From Camarhynchus parvulus (taxonomy: Eukaryota > Chordata > Aves > Passeriformes > Thraupidae): 64,000 nt of DNA. The translations under genes were made by a program, and so were the position numbers. This document shows positions 12,480 through 24,400 of the stretch, piece by piece. Positions within the stretch are counted from its first letter, which is position 1. Every line of letters begins with the position of its first letter. The stretch spans positions 43,185,609-43,249,608 of the forward strand of contig NC_044574.1 of NCBI RefSeq assembly GCF_901933205.1, written 5' to 3'. The notes beneath the pieces were generated by a model. It was not told the origin of the DNA. It did not search any database and saw only the letters and a program-made list of their open reading frames with translations.

Positions 12480-14350
12480 TTCTCTCCATCCTTTTTCTTA
12501 TTCTCATCCTTCCTAACATGCTTTATCTGCTTTATTTGCTGACAGTGGCATTTGTCACTTCTCTGTCACAAATGTTTTACCCTGACCTTCTTGACCTGAC
12601 CCCCCAACCTTTATTGATCCTCCTATGATTGCTTCTCTTCATCTCCATCTTAACTGCTTGTTCTTTGGGTCCTTATCTCCCAGAAAGAGGAGAGTCACAA
12701 CAGAGACACCTTACAGTAAGGTTTTGTGAGACAACCAAACTGATCTAGCAAATTATTGCTGTCAAAAGGGGTGGTGTTAAGTCTCCCTTCTCTTCAGTAC
12801 CACACTGTGCCCTTCTTGTCTGTCCCCCCATCATTCAAGAAAGGCAATGTGCCACAGAAGCAAATGCTTCTCAGTCAGTTTACTGATCTTAACACAGAGA
12901 CAAAAGAGGTATTGCATGGAGTAAATACTCCCTGAAATATAAGCTCCTTCTGATCTTGCCTGAGTCATCTATGTTCCCACCTGTCTGCCCAGGTTCCTCT
13001 CTCCCTTTGTTGTTTGAATTGAATTGTTCCTAGTTAATTGAATACCCTGCTTGCAGTTGCTGATCCCATTTCATCCCAGCTCTGTCCTACTTTCTTATGC
13101 CTCTAGTTTGGCTGTGAGGCCTGTCTGCCGCCAAAATCTGTCTCATTAAGTGTTCTATAGTAATTCCCTGCATAAATATCATGTTTTGTGCTTCAAGCCT
13201 CAGGCTCTTTGAGCTCTTTTTTGCTATCCTCCTCAAAAAACAGGCCATCTTTTTGGCTTTCACGGGTTTTTTTCTCTGACTTTTCTGATTAATTCTTCTC
13301 TCAGCATCTACTCCTCTCTCTCTCACACTCCCAAAGCCACCCTACTTCTTGTTATATTCTATCCAGCTTTCACTATTTGATTGTGCAGGCTCCTGTACCA
13401 TTGACTCAGTGATTTATGAGCATCCATTTGTATTTTTCAGCTTTATGCTTTTCTCCAGTCCTATATTTCACCCTGTATTTTAGGCATATTGTATAAAATG
13501 CCCTGGCAGCTTTTAATTTTAAGATCCTTTTTCTGGGGTCAAATTAAAGCAGTGCAATCACACTACATTCCGTGTAGTCTTGGCACAAGTCATTTCTCCC
13601 CCTCTCTACTTTGCTAAAGGAGCTGAACTCGCTGCAGAAGCAGATGCTGGAGTTAGCACCTCGTTCAGACAGGCGAGGTATCCTATCGAAGCTCTGCCTT
13701 CTGCTGACAGGCTGCGCGAGAGTTCTGGCACAAAGCACTGCATCACAATGTGCTCAGGTCACGTTTGCAAGTTTTTCTTCACAGTGAGACATACTAGACA
13801 CGTTCTTCAATGACATCTCAGATTCTGATGCAATTGCACAGCTGCATCAGCTGCCACCCAGGGACATAACATACATTGCCTCTACTTTTGCCCGGATTTC
13901 TTACTCAGTCTGTGCTATCCACATCAACACCATTATTTTACCAGAGCTCTTTTCCAATATTTTTAACTGGTAAATCTCTGCCCACGTCCACCATATGATC
14001 ACAGTATTACTTTAATTATTACTTTAATTATTTTGATTATTGAGGCTGGACCTTATTCCCAATGCTTTCCACAAAAAATTCAGCAACTGAGGTAATGTTT
14101 TGTTCCATACCACAGACACATTGCCTGCACCTCCATGAAAGCCATGCTTTCATGTCCTGAGCTTCAAGGCCTTTTCAGAATTTCTCCTTTCTTACTGATC
14201 CACTCCCACATCTCTCTTCATCAAAAAGCCTGGCTTTTCAGCTCTCTCTTCCTTACAAAGCTCTCTTTTCTTACCTTTTCTTTTATGCAGAGAATGAAAT
14301 TACCTACTTTTCTTTCTCTTCTACAATCTACATGTCACAAAATATAGAAA
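12480..14350 (+). other. Pyrimidine-rich strand-asymmetric region
   Basis: Over about 1.9 kb the plus strand is strongly enriched in C and T, with many short TCTC, CTTC and CCTT runs, but it is not a simple tandem repeat. It contains short frames of up to 79 codons on the minus strand (13087-13326) and 77 on the plus (13580-13813) that match nothing I know. A small patch near 13620-13730 keeps several CpGs. Possible explanations are a very old degenerate insertion or transcription-linked strand bias. Confidence 0.5.
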
Positions 14351-14880
14351 TAATATATCAGAGTAGGAGAAACAAAGAATAGGTGAAAAGTCACTCCAGA
14401 AAGAGAGATTTTCATCAGCGTACATAAAACATATGTGCTACAAATCTTCTACCATCAACTATATACTGCATGTTATGCACCTTATGCTGTTAGATTTTTT
14501 TATGGATAGGCATGAAAAGCGCTTGATGGATATGGATCAAATGCCCAAACACTGTACATGAGATTGTGAAAAGACTGCTATGAAAAGACTGAGAAAGCAA
14601 GCTAGCTCTTGCATCTCTGATTCCCATGGAAATTTATTTAAGATGCTAATTCAGTGTAGCCACAAATAACGAAACAAAAGAAAAAACAAGAATGAGCTGA
14701 TTTAGTGGACTTTGCTGAAAAGGCACACTTTAGACAAAGTCACCCTTGGGTACAACTCCTGTGACTCCAATCATAGCATTATGCCAAGGATGAAGCTGCC
14801 TCTTTGTCCTTAAGCCTGGCATGACACAGGAAAAGTGTTACCAGCACTGCCAACAATACTAACCCAGCACCAGCTAATAG
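14351..14880. other. Non-coding DNA, nothing seen
   Basis: No frame, repeat or RNA gene was recognised between the pyrimidine-rich region and the hairpin at 14881. Confidence 0.6.
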
Positions 14881-14918
14881 TGATGGCCAAGCTGATTCAA
14901 TAATCAGCTTGGCCATCA
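14881..14918. repeat. Perfect 17-bp hairpin with 4-base loop
   Basis: The left arm TGATGGCCAAGCTGATT (14881-14897) and the right arm AATCAGCTTGGCCATCA (14902-14918) are exact reverse complements around the loop CAAT. Pairing stops at once outside the arms. It is the longest perfect tight hairpin I found in the window. It is too short for a typical microRNA precursor and has no flanking transposon ends. Confidence 0.95.
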
Positions 14919-15199
14919 ATAATTTACTTTTATCAAAAAGGTTATCTCTCTCTCTTTACTGCCATTCCCAGCTGCACAGGCCTGTATCTCTCTCACATGT
15001 GTTGCAGGAACAGTGTGAAAGCTCACAGCCCAAATTTGTCTTGCTGGATATGTCTTTAAGACAGGTTAATGATCTGACTCAATATCCCTGCCATGTTAAG
15101 CACCCGAATCGCCAGTGGAGGGAAACAGTTAACATGTTTTAGATAGAGAGGGCAAAAGGTGGAGACCAGAATCACCACCTTTGTTTTCATATGCAAAAA
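14919..15199. other. Non-coding DNA between two hairpins
   Basis: A short frame of 77 codons at 14909-15142 starts inside the hairpin and resembles no protein. Nothing else was identified. Confidence 0.5.
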
Positions 15200-15233
15200 A
15201 TGGTAGCTTCTGTCATCCCCAAGAAGCTACCAT
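15200..15233. repeat. Inverted repeat, 12-bp perfect arms
   Basis: The arms ATGGTAGCTTCT (15200-15211) and AGAAGCTACCAT (15222-15233) are exact complements around a 10-base loop. It lies about 280 bases from the 17-bp hairpin and about 70 bases before a CR1 tail. Confidence 0.92.
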
Positions 15234-15305
15234 CTATCCTGGGGTGAAACTTAAAACCATGACCCCCAAACCCATGCCATTCTTAAACAAAAGATCCCAA
15301 AAGCT

Positions 15306-15349
15306 GATGAGTCCCTTCCAGCTCAGCATATTCTATGATTCTGTGATAT
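15306..15349 (+). mobile_element. CR1 LINE 3'-tail fragment
   Basis: The segment matches the end of sauropsid CR1 elements: a GTCCCTTCCA-type block followed by the 8-bp tail units ATTCTATG (15330-15337) and ATTCTGTG (15338-15345), then a degenerate third unit. Only about 45 bases remain recognisable. CR1 insertions are commonly cut off at the 5' end and lack target-site duplications. Orientation is plus because the tail reads ATTCTATG on this strand. Confidence 0.8.
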
Positions 15350-18300
15350 GATTCAGCAGAACTTTGCCCACTCCCTCAGCTGCAGGCTCCATGGGTGACA
15401 TTTTGATTCTGTCCCTTTCATTTTACCATCCATGCATCTGGCTCCTATTATTTATTGTTTGCTTTCCAAAACTGGGGTTTTTTTACTATTTTGTGGCCTC
15501 AGCCCACCCTCACTCTGCCCTTTCTTCTCAAAACAAGCTCAGCTGGATGCTATTTTGCCTGTTCTTTGTATCTCCCTTTGGGGCCAACAAGGAACCTCAG
15601 GCTCCCTGAGGCTCAGGCTGTACAGTTTGTGTCTACATTGCTGCTGGGAGGAGACCTGCCCTGATTCTCCAGCAGAAGCCACAGATGCTGCAGAATGGAG
15701 TGGAGTGAGGTTTTTGTCATGTTTTACTGGCCTGCTTTCAGTTATAAAGGGGGTTACAAGTTATTCCCAGAAAGCACACCAGCTCAAGCAATGGAAGACT
15801 TCACATAGTGACAAGAGAAGTGAAACCGTGAGGCTGAAATGTCTCTTTCATGTTAAAAAAGAAAGCAAAAGGCAGAAATGGGAAGGGGAAGAGATCATGC
15901 GCAGATGCACCCCACTAACGTATGACTCTGCAGTCAGTGGGAACTTGGGCTTAGTCCCAGCTCAGACCATGTGCATTTTGAACTTTGAGCTCTTGGACTA
16001 CTTCCTAATTAGAGAGCAAGTGACACACTGTGGAACTATTTAACCCTTCGGTGGTGCCTCCTGAGGTGTAGCAAATGCCAGAAGAGACTCTGAGGATGTG
16101 TCTAACCCCTGGAGGCCACATACACTACAAGATCTATCCCTATGCTCCAAATAGCTTAAGTGAAACAACTGCTGTCAGTACCTCTTTTCATGGCTCCCTA
16201 CACAGAAAGGTCAGGCTTACAACTACTCCTTCCTGTGCTGCTGAATGATTGCTGGAATCTCCCCGTAATGTGCCAGCTTTCCATCCAGAATCTGTCTGTC
16301 TCAAGACAGAATAGTTCTTTCAACCTCATCAGTAATGCCACACCAACGATCAGATCAAACAGAGATACCTGCTGCAACTTAATAGTGTAAATAACACCAC
16401 ACTGAACCAAGAGACCTGCTTCTCTGCTTCACTGGAGTGGAAAAGCAGCAGAGTACTATCAAACTGTAACCGTAACTAAAAACACAATTATAAATTGTAA
16501 AAATACAATTCTAGCATTAGGAGCTTGTGGAAAGAAACAAGAGTTATACAGCTGATGTACAGCAACAGCTGTCATGACTATCACTGGTGTTCTAGTTAGA
16601 TCTGCACCAGTGATTTCATTTTTTATATCCCTTTGTAATGTGGTAATATTACGTCTTACCTATTTCACAGAAGTTCTGTGTGGATACATTTACAGTTCTT
16701 TGAAACTCTCACATTTCAGACATGCAAACTTTTTATTTTCACTACTGACTTAAGAAATATATCCTTTGAAAGCAAATAAACAGAATAACTACTTTGGCAA
16801 GATACGTGTTTTTTAAAATTTCCTACCACCTCAAAGCTCACTCATTCCAAACACAACACAAATGCACTAATAAAAGGAGATGTACCTCCAAAAATGCATG
16901 CACTGTGGGTAAAGATTAACTTTGGCACTGTAGAGCACAGTAAACCTACAAGTTTAAAGTCCATCTAAGCAAGTTTTCTCCCTAGCTTCTTTGTGTCCCA
17001 TTTCCTGGTGAGAGATGTTTCACAGGCCTCAATTGCCACAGAGTTCAGAGGAGGACTTTCAAGTACAAACTACTCTTTGCACATGCCCTTCATTCCCCAT
17101 TCAGTTGTGCTCTACCTTATTTGCAGACCAATGGCCTCAGTTCTCATCTCACAATTTGGTAGTCAGAGTTTTTGAGCCTTAAGGTTTTTCTAGACAGATC
17201 TGTGACAGTAAGGTAGCAAGAAGTATCAAAGCTACCTCTGAAATACCTGTCTAATCTATGTGCTGGTAAAGCAGGAGAAAACCCAGTCAAGAAGCAAAGC
17301 AAATTAGCCTATCTTGGGCACCATGCTGCCTTAACTGGCTTCTGTATTCAAGCTGGCTATAAGCTACCTTAAGCCTTACTATACTACACTGCAGGCATTA
17401 CTCAGTTAAATTCTGTGAATTAATCTAGACTCAACATTTAAATTCCACTGCTGTTATGGGGCAATTCATGCACTTCCGGAAGGGTTTTGCAAACGGTGCT
17501 GAAACATCCCTTATCTTTGATTAGGTTTAGAGTCCAAAAAAATATTTCAGAAGGACAGATGCTTTGGCTTTGGAGCAGATCTACATTCAGAGGGTCAGGT
17601 ATGCTGACAAACAGCCAAAAAAGAACCACAGACCCAGCAGCACACACATCCATCCTAATTTCAAATTACAAGATGACTTGTCTCCAAGGAATGCTTTCCT
17701 ATATAACAGTATAAACATTTCCAGTGGATATCTTTGGAACTGACAAATTCCTTATTATGTATGGCCTTTGTCACAAGAAAAATATCGCCTCTCCAGTTTC
17801 TTGCCCCTCTGTGGGCTATGTTCTTGCTCAGACAGAATAACCCAAAGGAAATATCCAAAAGAACTCTTTTGTGAAGACCTTGCTGCTATACAACAAACAG
17901 ACAGCATTATTTAGAAGACTGCCTTCAAGATAGCTGTGGTTCCTGTTCCCATAAGAAACCTTATTCATCGTGAACTCAGCAGTAAATATTCCACTTGTTT
18001 CCTTGGCACAGAACCAAATCCTTGCATCAACTAGAGCACAGGATGCTCAGAGACCAAGAGGGATTTGCCCATCACAGGAAAAATGCTCAGATTAGCGATG
18101 CAGTGACCTTGGTTCAAAGAAAGCACTTTAATAAATGCCTTGCTGTCAAGCATATGAGAACTCCTGCTGATTTCAGTGTCACATCAATGAGGTCAGCCAT
18201 GGATTTATTCAGGAACTAAAAGGAATTAACTCCCTTCACACATACACACCCCCTGAATAATGGCCAGAGTGGTCTGCGCCCAGTGGTGCAGATGTGACTT

Positions 18301-20950
18301 GTCCCTCCCCTCTCCCAGCGTGGATCAGGAGCTTACCTCTCCTTGAATGACACTACTGATGCATTTTATGCCTTCTTGCTGAATAAGAGTGAGTGGGGTA
18401 CCAAAAAAACTGCTATACCCAGCTTACTTCTGCATCCCCTTTCTACCCAGCAAGCCTAGACAAAGTGTGTCAGTTACCAAGCACACAGAAACACTGAAAT
18501 AATTTAACTGCTTGAAACTGCAGAGGCACAACAAAGGTCAGAATCATTCATTTGGACACAGAAATCCAAAGAGATGGTGGTGTGCCCTGTATAAGCCTGC
18601 AAGCAAACACCACAGGCCAAGTTTGCAGTATCCTCATATAACAGGCTAGTAAGAGGAATTGTAATGAATTCCAGGTGCTGTCAAGTTCTTTGTGACTACC
18701 TTCCTCCCCCCCCAAAAAAAACCACAAAAACAGGGACATACTAGTTCTCAAGCAAAACTCTGTTATAAAGGTATTGTGGGCAGCAGGAGAGGAAAATATT
18801 AAAGATACTTAATATTAAAGATACTACAAACCTCAGCCAGGCAGGAGAACTCAATTAAAAGATATAAGTCCCCTTTATCCAAGTAGCAAAAAGGCTAAAC
18901 CTGTCATGTAATCAGAACCAAACCACACCCATGTCTGGATTTAATTATGCCATGCCATTTTACAGCAGCCTAAGAAAACGGAACTGGGGGTCAAATAATC
19001 CTAGAATAATTCTTCAGTCAGTCACACATATAAGAACCTGGGTAAGAATGGATAACAGACAACATCAGCAGACTGAGCATACAAAGATTCTAGTTAAAGG
19101 TAAGAACAACAACAGAGAAGTCCATAGACAAATGGCTCACTTCAGAGTGATAGCACCTACCACAAAATTTCTCTATGGTCTACAAAATTCAAGCAAACCT
19201 ACAAAACTAACACATACTGAAAGGATGGAGTTCTGGTCAATATCTGCTCACTGATTCGAAAAGAAATGGAACTCGTGGAATTCTAAAACTCTTCAGAAAT
19301 ACATATTTTCTTATGAGTTCTACACATATTTAAAACAAATTCTCCACAAGAAAGTATTTATATGAGACTGAATGTTTATATAGCAACTGTAAATTACAGG
19401 GAGAAATCTATATAAGAACATACTCGTAATTAATATGAAAGTATAAAGGACATATAATTTAATTATTTATTATTATGAGTATACAATGTGAGTATAAAAT
19501 CAACAAAAATACATTTTTTTTAATTGAAAACAAAAAATTCTAGATACGTTACTTGCAAATGTTAACTGGGGAGAAGAATGTCTTTTGAAATATTACCTAG
19601 CCAGCAAAGAAGCTTGGAGATATTGTATATTCTAGCTCAAGCAAGTAAATAAAAGTGTATATGCAAAAGCAATGCCAATGCTACCTAAATTAGTAAGGGT
19701 TTCCTGATATGCATGAAATTAAATTATAATTTCTATAACCTGCATCCAGCATCACTATGGTATTTTTTTAGCAATATGAAATTGGTTCCATGTCAGTCTG
19801 GTTTTTTTTCCTATTTAACAGCGCTTTTTATGGAAAAAAAAAAGTGCCACTTCTTCCAGCATTCATTCTTCTTATTGCTCTATTCTGCCTCATTCCTTGA
19901 GCAAGGATCCCCTGATTCTGTTAAAGCAGCCAGAGCTGCCCAGCTGCAGCACAGTGCTCCACCAGGGCCTTTATGCTGACCCAGGCTACAACATGGATTA
20001 AATTATAGCTCACACACTGTGATTCTATTTTGCATGCAAGGAACAAAATCTGTGTGAGGTAATACAGCACAGTACCCAGGGTCTGGATGAACAGCAAGCC
20101 TTGAAACTTTGTGTGCATTCACTTGTGCTTTTCTGCCTGCTTGTCAAGGTCAGCAACGTGGCACATTTAAAGGAGTTATTCCTTTAAAAGGAGGAATTCT
20201 TGCCTTGAAAGGATTTTGTTTGCTCTTGGTTGCTTTCTGACTCAAGCTCAAGCTGAGAGAGACCTCACAGAAGGAGGCAATGATTACTGCAATGTAATTG
20301 CTAAAATTCAGCAATTGCTCAGATTCATGCAGTTATTTTAAAGCTATATTTCTTGGTCATTTTAAGGTCAGGTCAAAGACATAAAAAAATACAAGTCAGC
20401 CAGAAAGGAATCTTTTCTTGAATTCATCCCACTGACATCCATAGATATGATGACATCTAAAACCTCTTGATATTCCAGAGGATTCAAGAACATTGGTATC
20501 TACAATACAGGTCACATGCATTCTAAAAAGCAAATATTCTGCACAGTCAAAAATCTGTTTAACTTGTGAATGAGGAAGAGTTAAACCTTCTCAGCAGCAT
20601 TTCAACTGAAGATGGTCCTGTCTTTTTTCCTTTCACTTCTTTCCTCATCCATAGTAATTTCAGACTCCACAATAAGTTCCAATGTCACTTTTGAGAAGGG
20701 GAAGAACCCACAGAGATATTAAATATCATCCTCAACAGAATAAATTACTATTTGGGGTGTTTTTCTAAGAAATCCTGTTACAGCTATACTTAGGAACTTC
20801 CTTGATACACAGAGGTACTGAATACCATGATGTTTGCCCAAAGCAGAATTTTTTGTTGATTGTGCATTTTAATACTATAATCTATAAGTATGGTAATTTT
20901 ATATTTCTCCATGAAGTGACCCAATTTCAGCTTTTAAGAGACTGACAGCC
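15350..20950. other. Single-copy non-coding DNA with one unexplained long frame
   Basis: The longest open frame in the window lies here at 15432-16043 on the plus strand (203 codons). It has no recognisable domain, signal or family resemblance. Two other frames overlap its first part, so it is not treated as a gene. The rest has frames of up to 107 codons (18931-19254) without known features. The part at 19260-19560 is very AT-rich. A short tandem duplication lies at 18795-18825. Confidence 0.5.
18795..18825 (+). repeat. 15-bp direct repeat, period 16
   Basis: AATATTAAAGATACT occurs at 18795-18809 and again at 18811-18825. This looks like a recent local duplication by replication slippage. 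Confidence 0.9.
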
Positions 20951-20958
20951 TTTACTGG

Positions 20959-20982
20959 CTAGCATGAAATTTTTCATGCTAG
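20959..20982. repeat. Perfect 11-bp hairpin with 2-base loop
   Basis: CTAGCATGAAA (20959-20969) pairs exactly with TTTCATGCTAG (20972-20982), leaving two unpaired bases between. Nothing around it explains the palindrome. Confidence 0.92.
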
Positions 20983-22599
20983 ATGTTGCCCCATTAAAAA
21001 AAAAATCAGCCAAAATAATTGAGTTGTTTTTGAGGACAAGATTAAGAAAAATCAGGTCACATTGTGTGACAAAAATTTGGGTGTCTTTATTTGAGAACTA
21101 GGAAAATCCTCAGCTTTTCAGGAGGATACTAAACAATAGGGAGAGGCTTTAACCCAGACAATGATTTTTTTTAACATCACATGAATATGCACATTAACTT
21201 TATTGTGACCCAATGCATACTCACTTGGAAGATGAATTTTTTGATGATACTGGCAGCCTGCTTTCTGTCCTTTCCTAGTGCTTGTGTAGTATCCCTCAAA
21301 TACAAACCTTGCAACCGAGGAAGACATTAAACCACACACATCCAATCCACTTCAATGAAAGACTAAATTCACAAGGCACTGAAGGGAACTCTGGTATGAG
21401 GAGAAGTATTCCCATGGGCAGCTCTCTCAGAAGACATACTGTCTTACAGAAACTCCCCAGTATGAAATACTGCTGGTTTTATTGCATACTGTACTCTTTC
21501 CTGACTGTTCCTTCCTAATTACAGCTATGGCAGCCAGCTCAAGACCTCACTGTGGTCAAGCAGCATGCTTTGCAGGTGAGCAATAGTAGGTGGTCTTGGT
21601 CCAGATAGAGCCAGTGGAATCTATTCAGTGAATGACACCAAGTGAACAGAACAAAGAGACTGCCCTGTCACTGTATTTCCCCAAGCTGGCTCTTAGTGGG
21701 AACATAGTTTGGCTATAGCAAATAAAATGGTCAACAATTGTTAGCAGCAACAATTAAGCCATTCATTGTGCCTTTTGGAGAATGATGGATGGAGTTTCTT
21801 GTACCATCCTCACCCCAGCTGCACTCTTTGTCAATTCCTCCTTCATGGAAGTTGTGTGATTTGAGCATCTGTTCTGAATCAGATAAACAAAGTGCAGTGG
21901 ACTATGGTATGTACACATACCCACTGACAAATAGTCCTGTAAAGATAGGGACCCACTGGCCTAGGGAATTGCCCTGACAGTGTGATAAGCAGCCCTATAC
22001 CTACTTTTAATCCCCATATCTGATAAAAGCAATCAGCTGAAGGGATCTCTTTATAAAGGCACTCTATGAACACCTTTATTTAGATAGTTCACCAGAAGCA
22101 CAGATGACATAGTGATGTTGTAGCACTTGTTGCTCTGACAACACTCAAACTTTCCTCAGTGACAGAGAGGAAGAATATTTAAAGGAAAATGCTTTCCATA
22201 TGATAGGGTCAGAGTAGTGTGGGGTCTCTGCTGCTCAAGGATCTAAGCTATTTTTTCCCAGCTCCATAAATCATAACATCAGCTCTGGTTTCTCCTAGGG
22301 TTAGCTGGCTAAACATCAAGGAACATCAAAAAGAGTTTTTTGCTTTCTGCTCTCCATAGCACTTGCACTCACGTGTGTCTATCTGCCCTCACATCTTCAA
22401 GAATAAAGCAAAGAAAAACCTTTCAGAAAACATTTTAAGCACAAAACCATTTTTAAAAAGCATTACTGTAAGCCAATGGTGAGGCCTTTTGTTTCCCCAA
22501 AAGGACAAACTCACACTTCCCAAAAAACAGAAGTCTTTTACATGGTGGTCCTCCCCTACCTACACTCTCTGATGCTGAACAAGCTATGAACATTTCTGG
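20983..22599. other. Non-coding DNA, no gene seen
   Basis: Frames are 78 codons or shorter and not recognisable. No repeat family was identified. Confidence 0.55.
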
Positions 22600-22800
22600 A
22601 AAAGAAGTAATTAACTGCAATTATTATTTCAGTGCATGAACAATCAAGGTCAGAACTAAAGCAAATCATCACGTGTCTCCTGATAATTACAGTGAAAATA
22701 ATTACTTATTTCCTCATCAATAACTATTGATTCCTAGACGACCTCTGATGTCATAGCATGTTATTCATTATAAGAATTATGCAATGGCATCTATGTTACA
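22600..22800. other. Candidate conserved non-coding element
   Basis: The stretch is rich in TAATTA/ATTA homeodomain-type cores and carries a palindromic CACGTG E-box at 22670-22675 next to an ATCA-rich block. No frame passes through it. This pattern is common in developmental enhancers of vertebrates. Conservation itself cannot be judged from one sequence. Confidence 0.25.
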
Positions 22801-23129
22801 AGCTTCACTATGTTAACTCTCAACATGTTCTTGAAAACAAAAGCTGAACAAATTCTCAATTTCTCATTTTAAAGCATACACTATTAATTTTATAAAGAAA
22901 AAGAATACTTCGGCCATTCCACCTAGTAGGGACACTGATGGCTGGAAGCCCATTTGGGATAAAATTTTGCCATGGGAATATGCAGTATGAGTTGCATTCA
23001 CTTTTAGGATGGCTATGTCTTGGCCCAAGGTTAGTAAGTATATTGTCCTGGGAACTCCAGACATACTAAAATAATTTGGCTGTTAGTTATCTAATACTTT
23101 AATCAATTTTCAGCCTCATTGCTTTACTC

Positions 23130-23167
23130 TTACATAGCAATTACCCTGACTTTTACATAGCAATTAC
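23130..23167 (+). repeat. 15-bp direct repeat, period 23
   Basis: TTACATAGCAATTAC occurs at 23130-23144 and at 23153-23167 with a short unrelated spacer. It is most simply a local tandem duplication. Confidence 0.9.
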
Positions 23168-23475
23168 TACTGACTAATTAAAAATCTGAGGGCCACGCAT
23201 ACTGTAGGAAAGCTGTGGCAACCTATGGATTTCAGGTATGTCAGTAGGGCAACACTCAGAATGCCAAGGGAGTTGATATCAACTTCCTCTTTCAGAAACC
23301 TAGCCATGACATCCAACAGGATCTACTCTGCATTCTGCCAAAATCACTTATTTCAGTGAACCTGTTTCCAAATAACAACAGAAGCTGATTCATTACAAGG
23401 TATTCAACTGAGGTAGCTCAAGATCAACTCTACTTTCTTAAAAAGGGCACTTGTGGGAGTGAATTTCCACTAAAT

Positions 23476-23527
23476 TAAAGAGTGGGGGAAGGGGGGGAAA
23501 CAGAATAGGAAAAAACAGAAAAAAAAC
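23476..23527 (+). repeat. Polypurine tract with G5 and G7 runs
   Basis: The plus strand is almost entirely A and G over about 50 bases and includes runs of five and seven G. It could form a triplex, but is otherwise ordinary low-complexity DNA. Confidence 0.8.
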
Positions 23528-24029
23528 ATTTTTCAATTGCTTCCCTAGATAGGTAAAGGAGACTCAAAAGTACTGAAGCCTTTAAATTAAGACAACCCAT
23601 GTTTCAAAAAAAAAACAAGCTTTAGTGATTTGGTTATTTCTGATTTACTATCTTTAAAATTAGGCCATTACTTTTAGGAATGCTTTGAAATAAATGAATG
23701 ACAGAAAAGGATTTCAGAATGTTCTTAACAGTAATCCATACCATTCCTGGGGATAAACTGTTTTGTCTTTGACCTTCTAGTTTATCCCTTTGGGAATCAC
23801 ATTATTGTCTCATAAGAAAAGAGGCACCCATCTTAATATTCCTAGCCTAATGAGTTCTGCAAAATCCTTTTAAAGTACTAGCTAACCAGATTGATATACT
23901 ACTGTTTTATCCATCCAGATCAAACTGGATTTATGATTAATTGCATGCTTGCAAATCATCTTTCAGACTTTTATTCATCATTCCCTGTATGAAAAAAAAA
24001 AGTCAGTTGAGGAGTACAACATCCCTTCA

Positions 24030-24400
24030 TGTTTGTTAGCTTGCATTTGTGTAGATCCTTTCAACCGCTTTATGGAATGAACAACAGTGATGCTGTCAGA
24101 ATAAATTTAAATTTCATTTTTAATATGTCACTAAAGTGATACAAATTGTGGTGTCAATGCAAAAAGAGATATCATGAATTATAATTTCAAAATGAAATAT
24201 AAAAATCCTAGGAAATTCAAAGGAGAATATCTTTTCAACTGCGATTTGGGATCTCTGGGATCCTTCAGACTTTTTATTCCTGCATATATAACTAGGTTTA
24301 TCGCCTCAAAATAAAAATGGCTTTTAGAAATCATAGTGGTTTATGTGATATACATTTCTAGAAAGAATAAATTTGCCTTTGGGCTCAGATATGTTGATTA
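24030..24400. other. Candidate conserved non-coding element
   Basis: AT-rich DNA with several ATTA/TAAT cores, ATTTAAATTT-like blocks and no coding potential. It reads like a complex unique element rather than low-complexity DNA. It is listed only as a candidate, because conservation cannot be seen here. Confidence 0.2.

Larger units (their letters stand above)
22801..24029. other. Non-coding DNA with small repeats
   Basis: Contains a 15-bp direct repeat at 23130-23167 and a polypurine tract at 23476-23527. No frame above 66 codons and no known family was seen. Confidence 0.55.
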
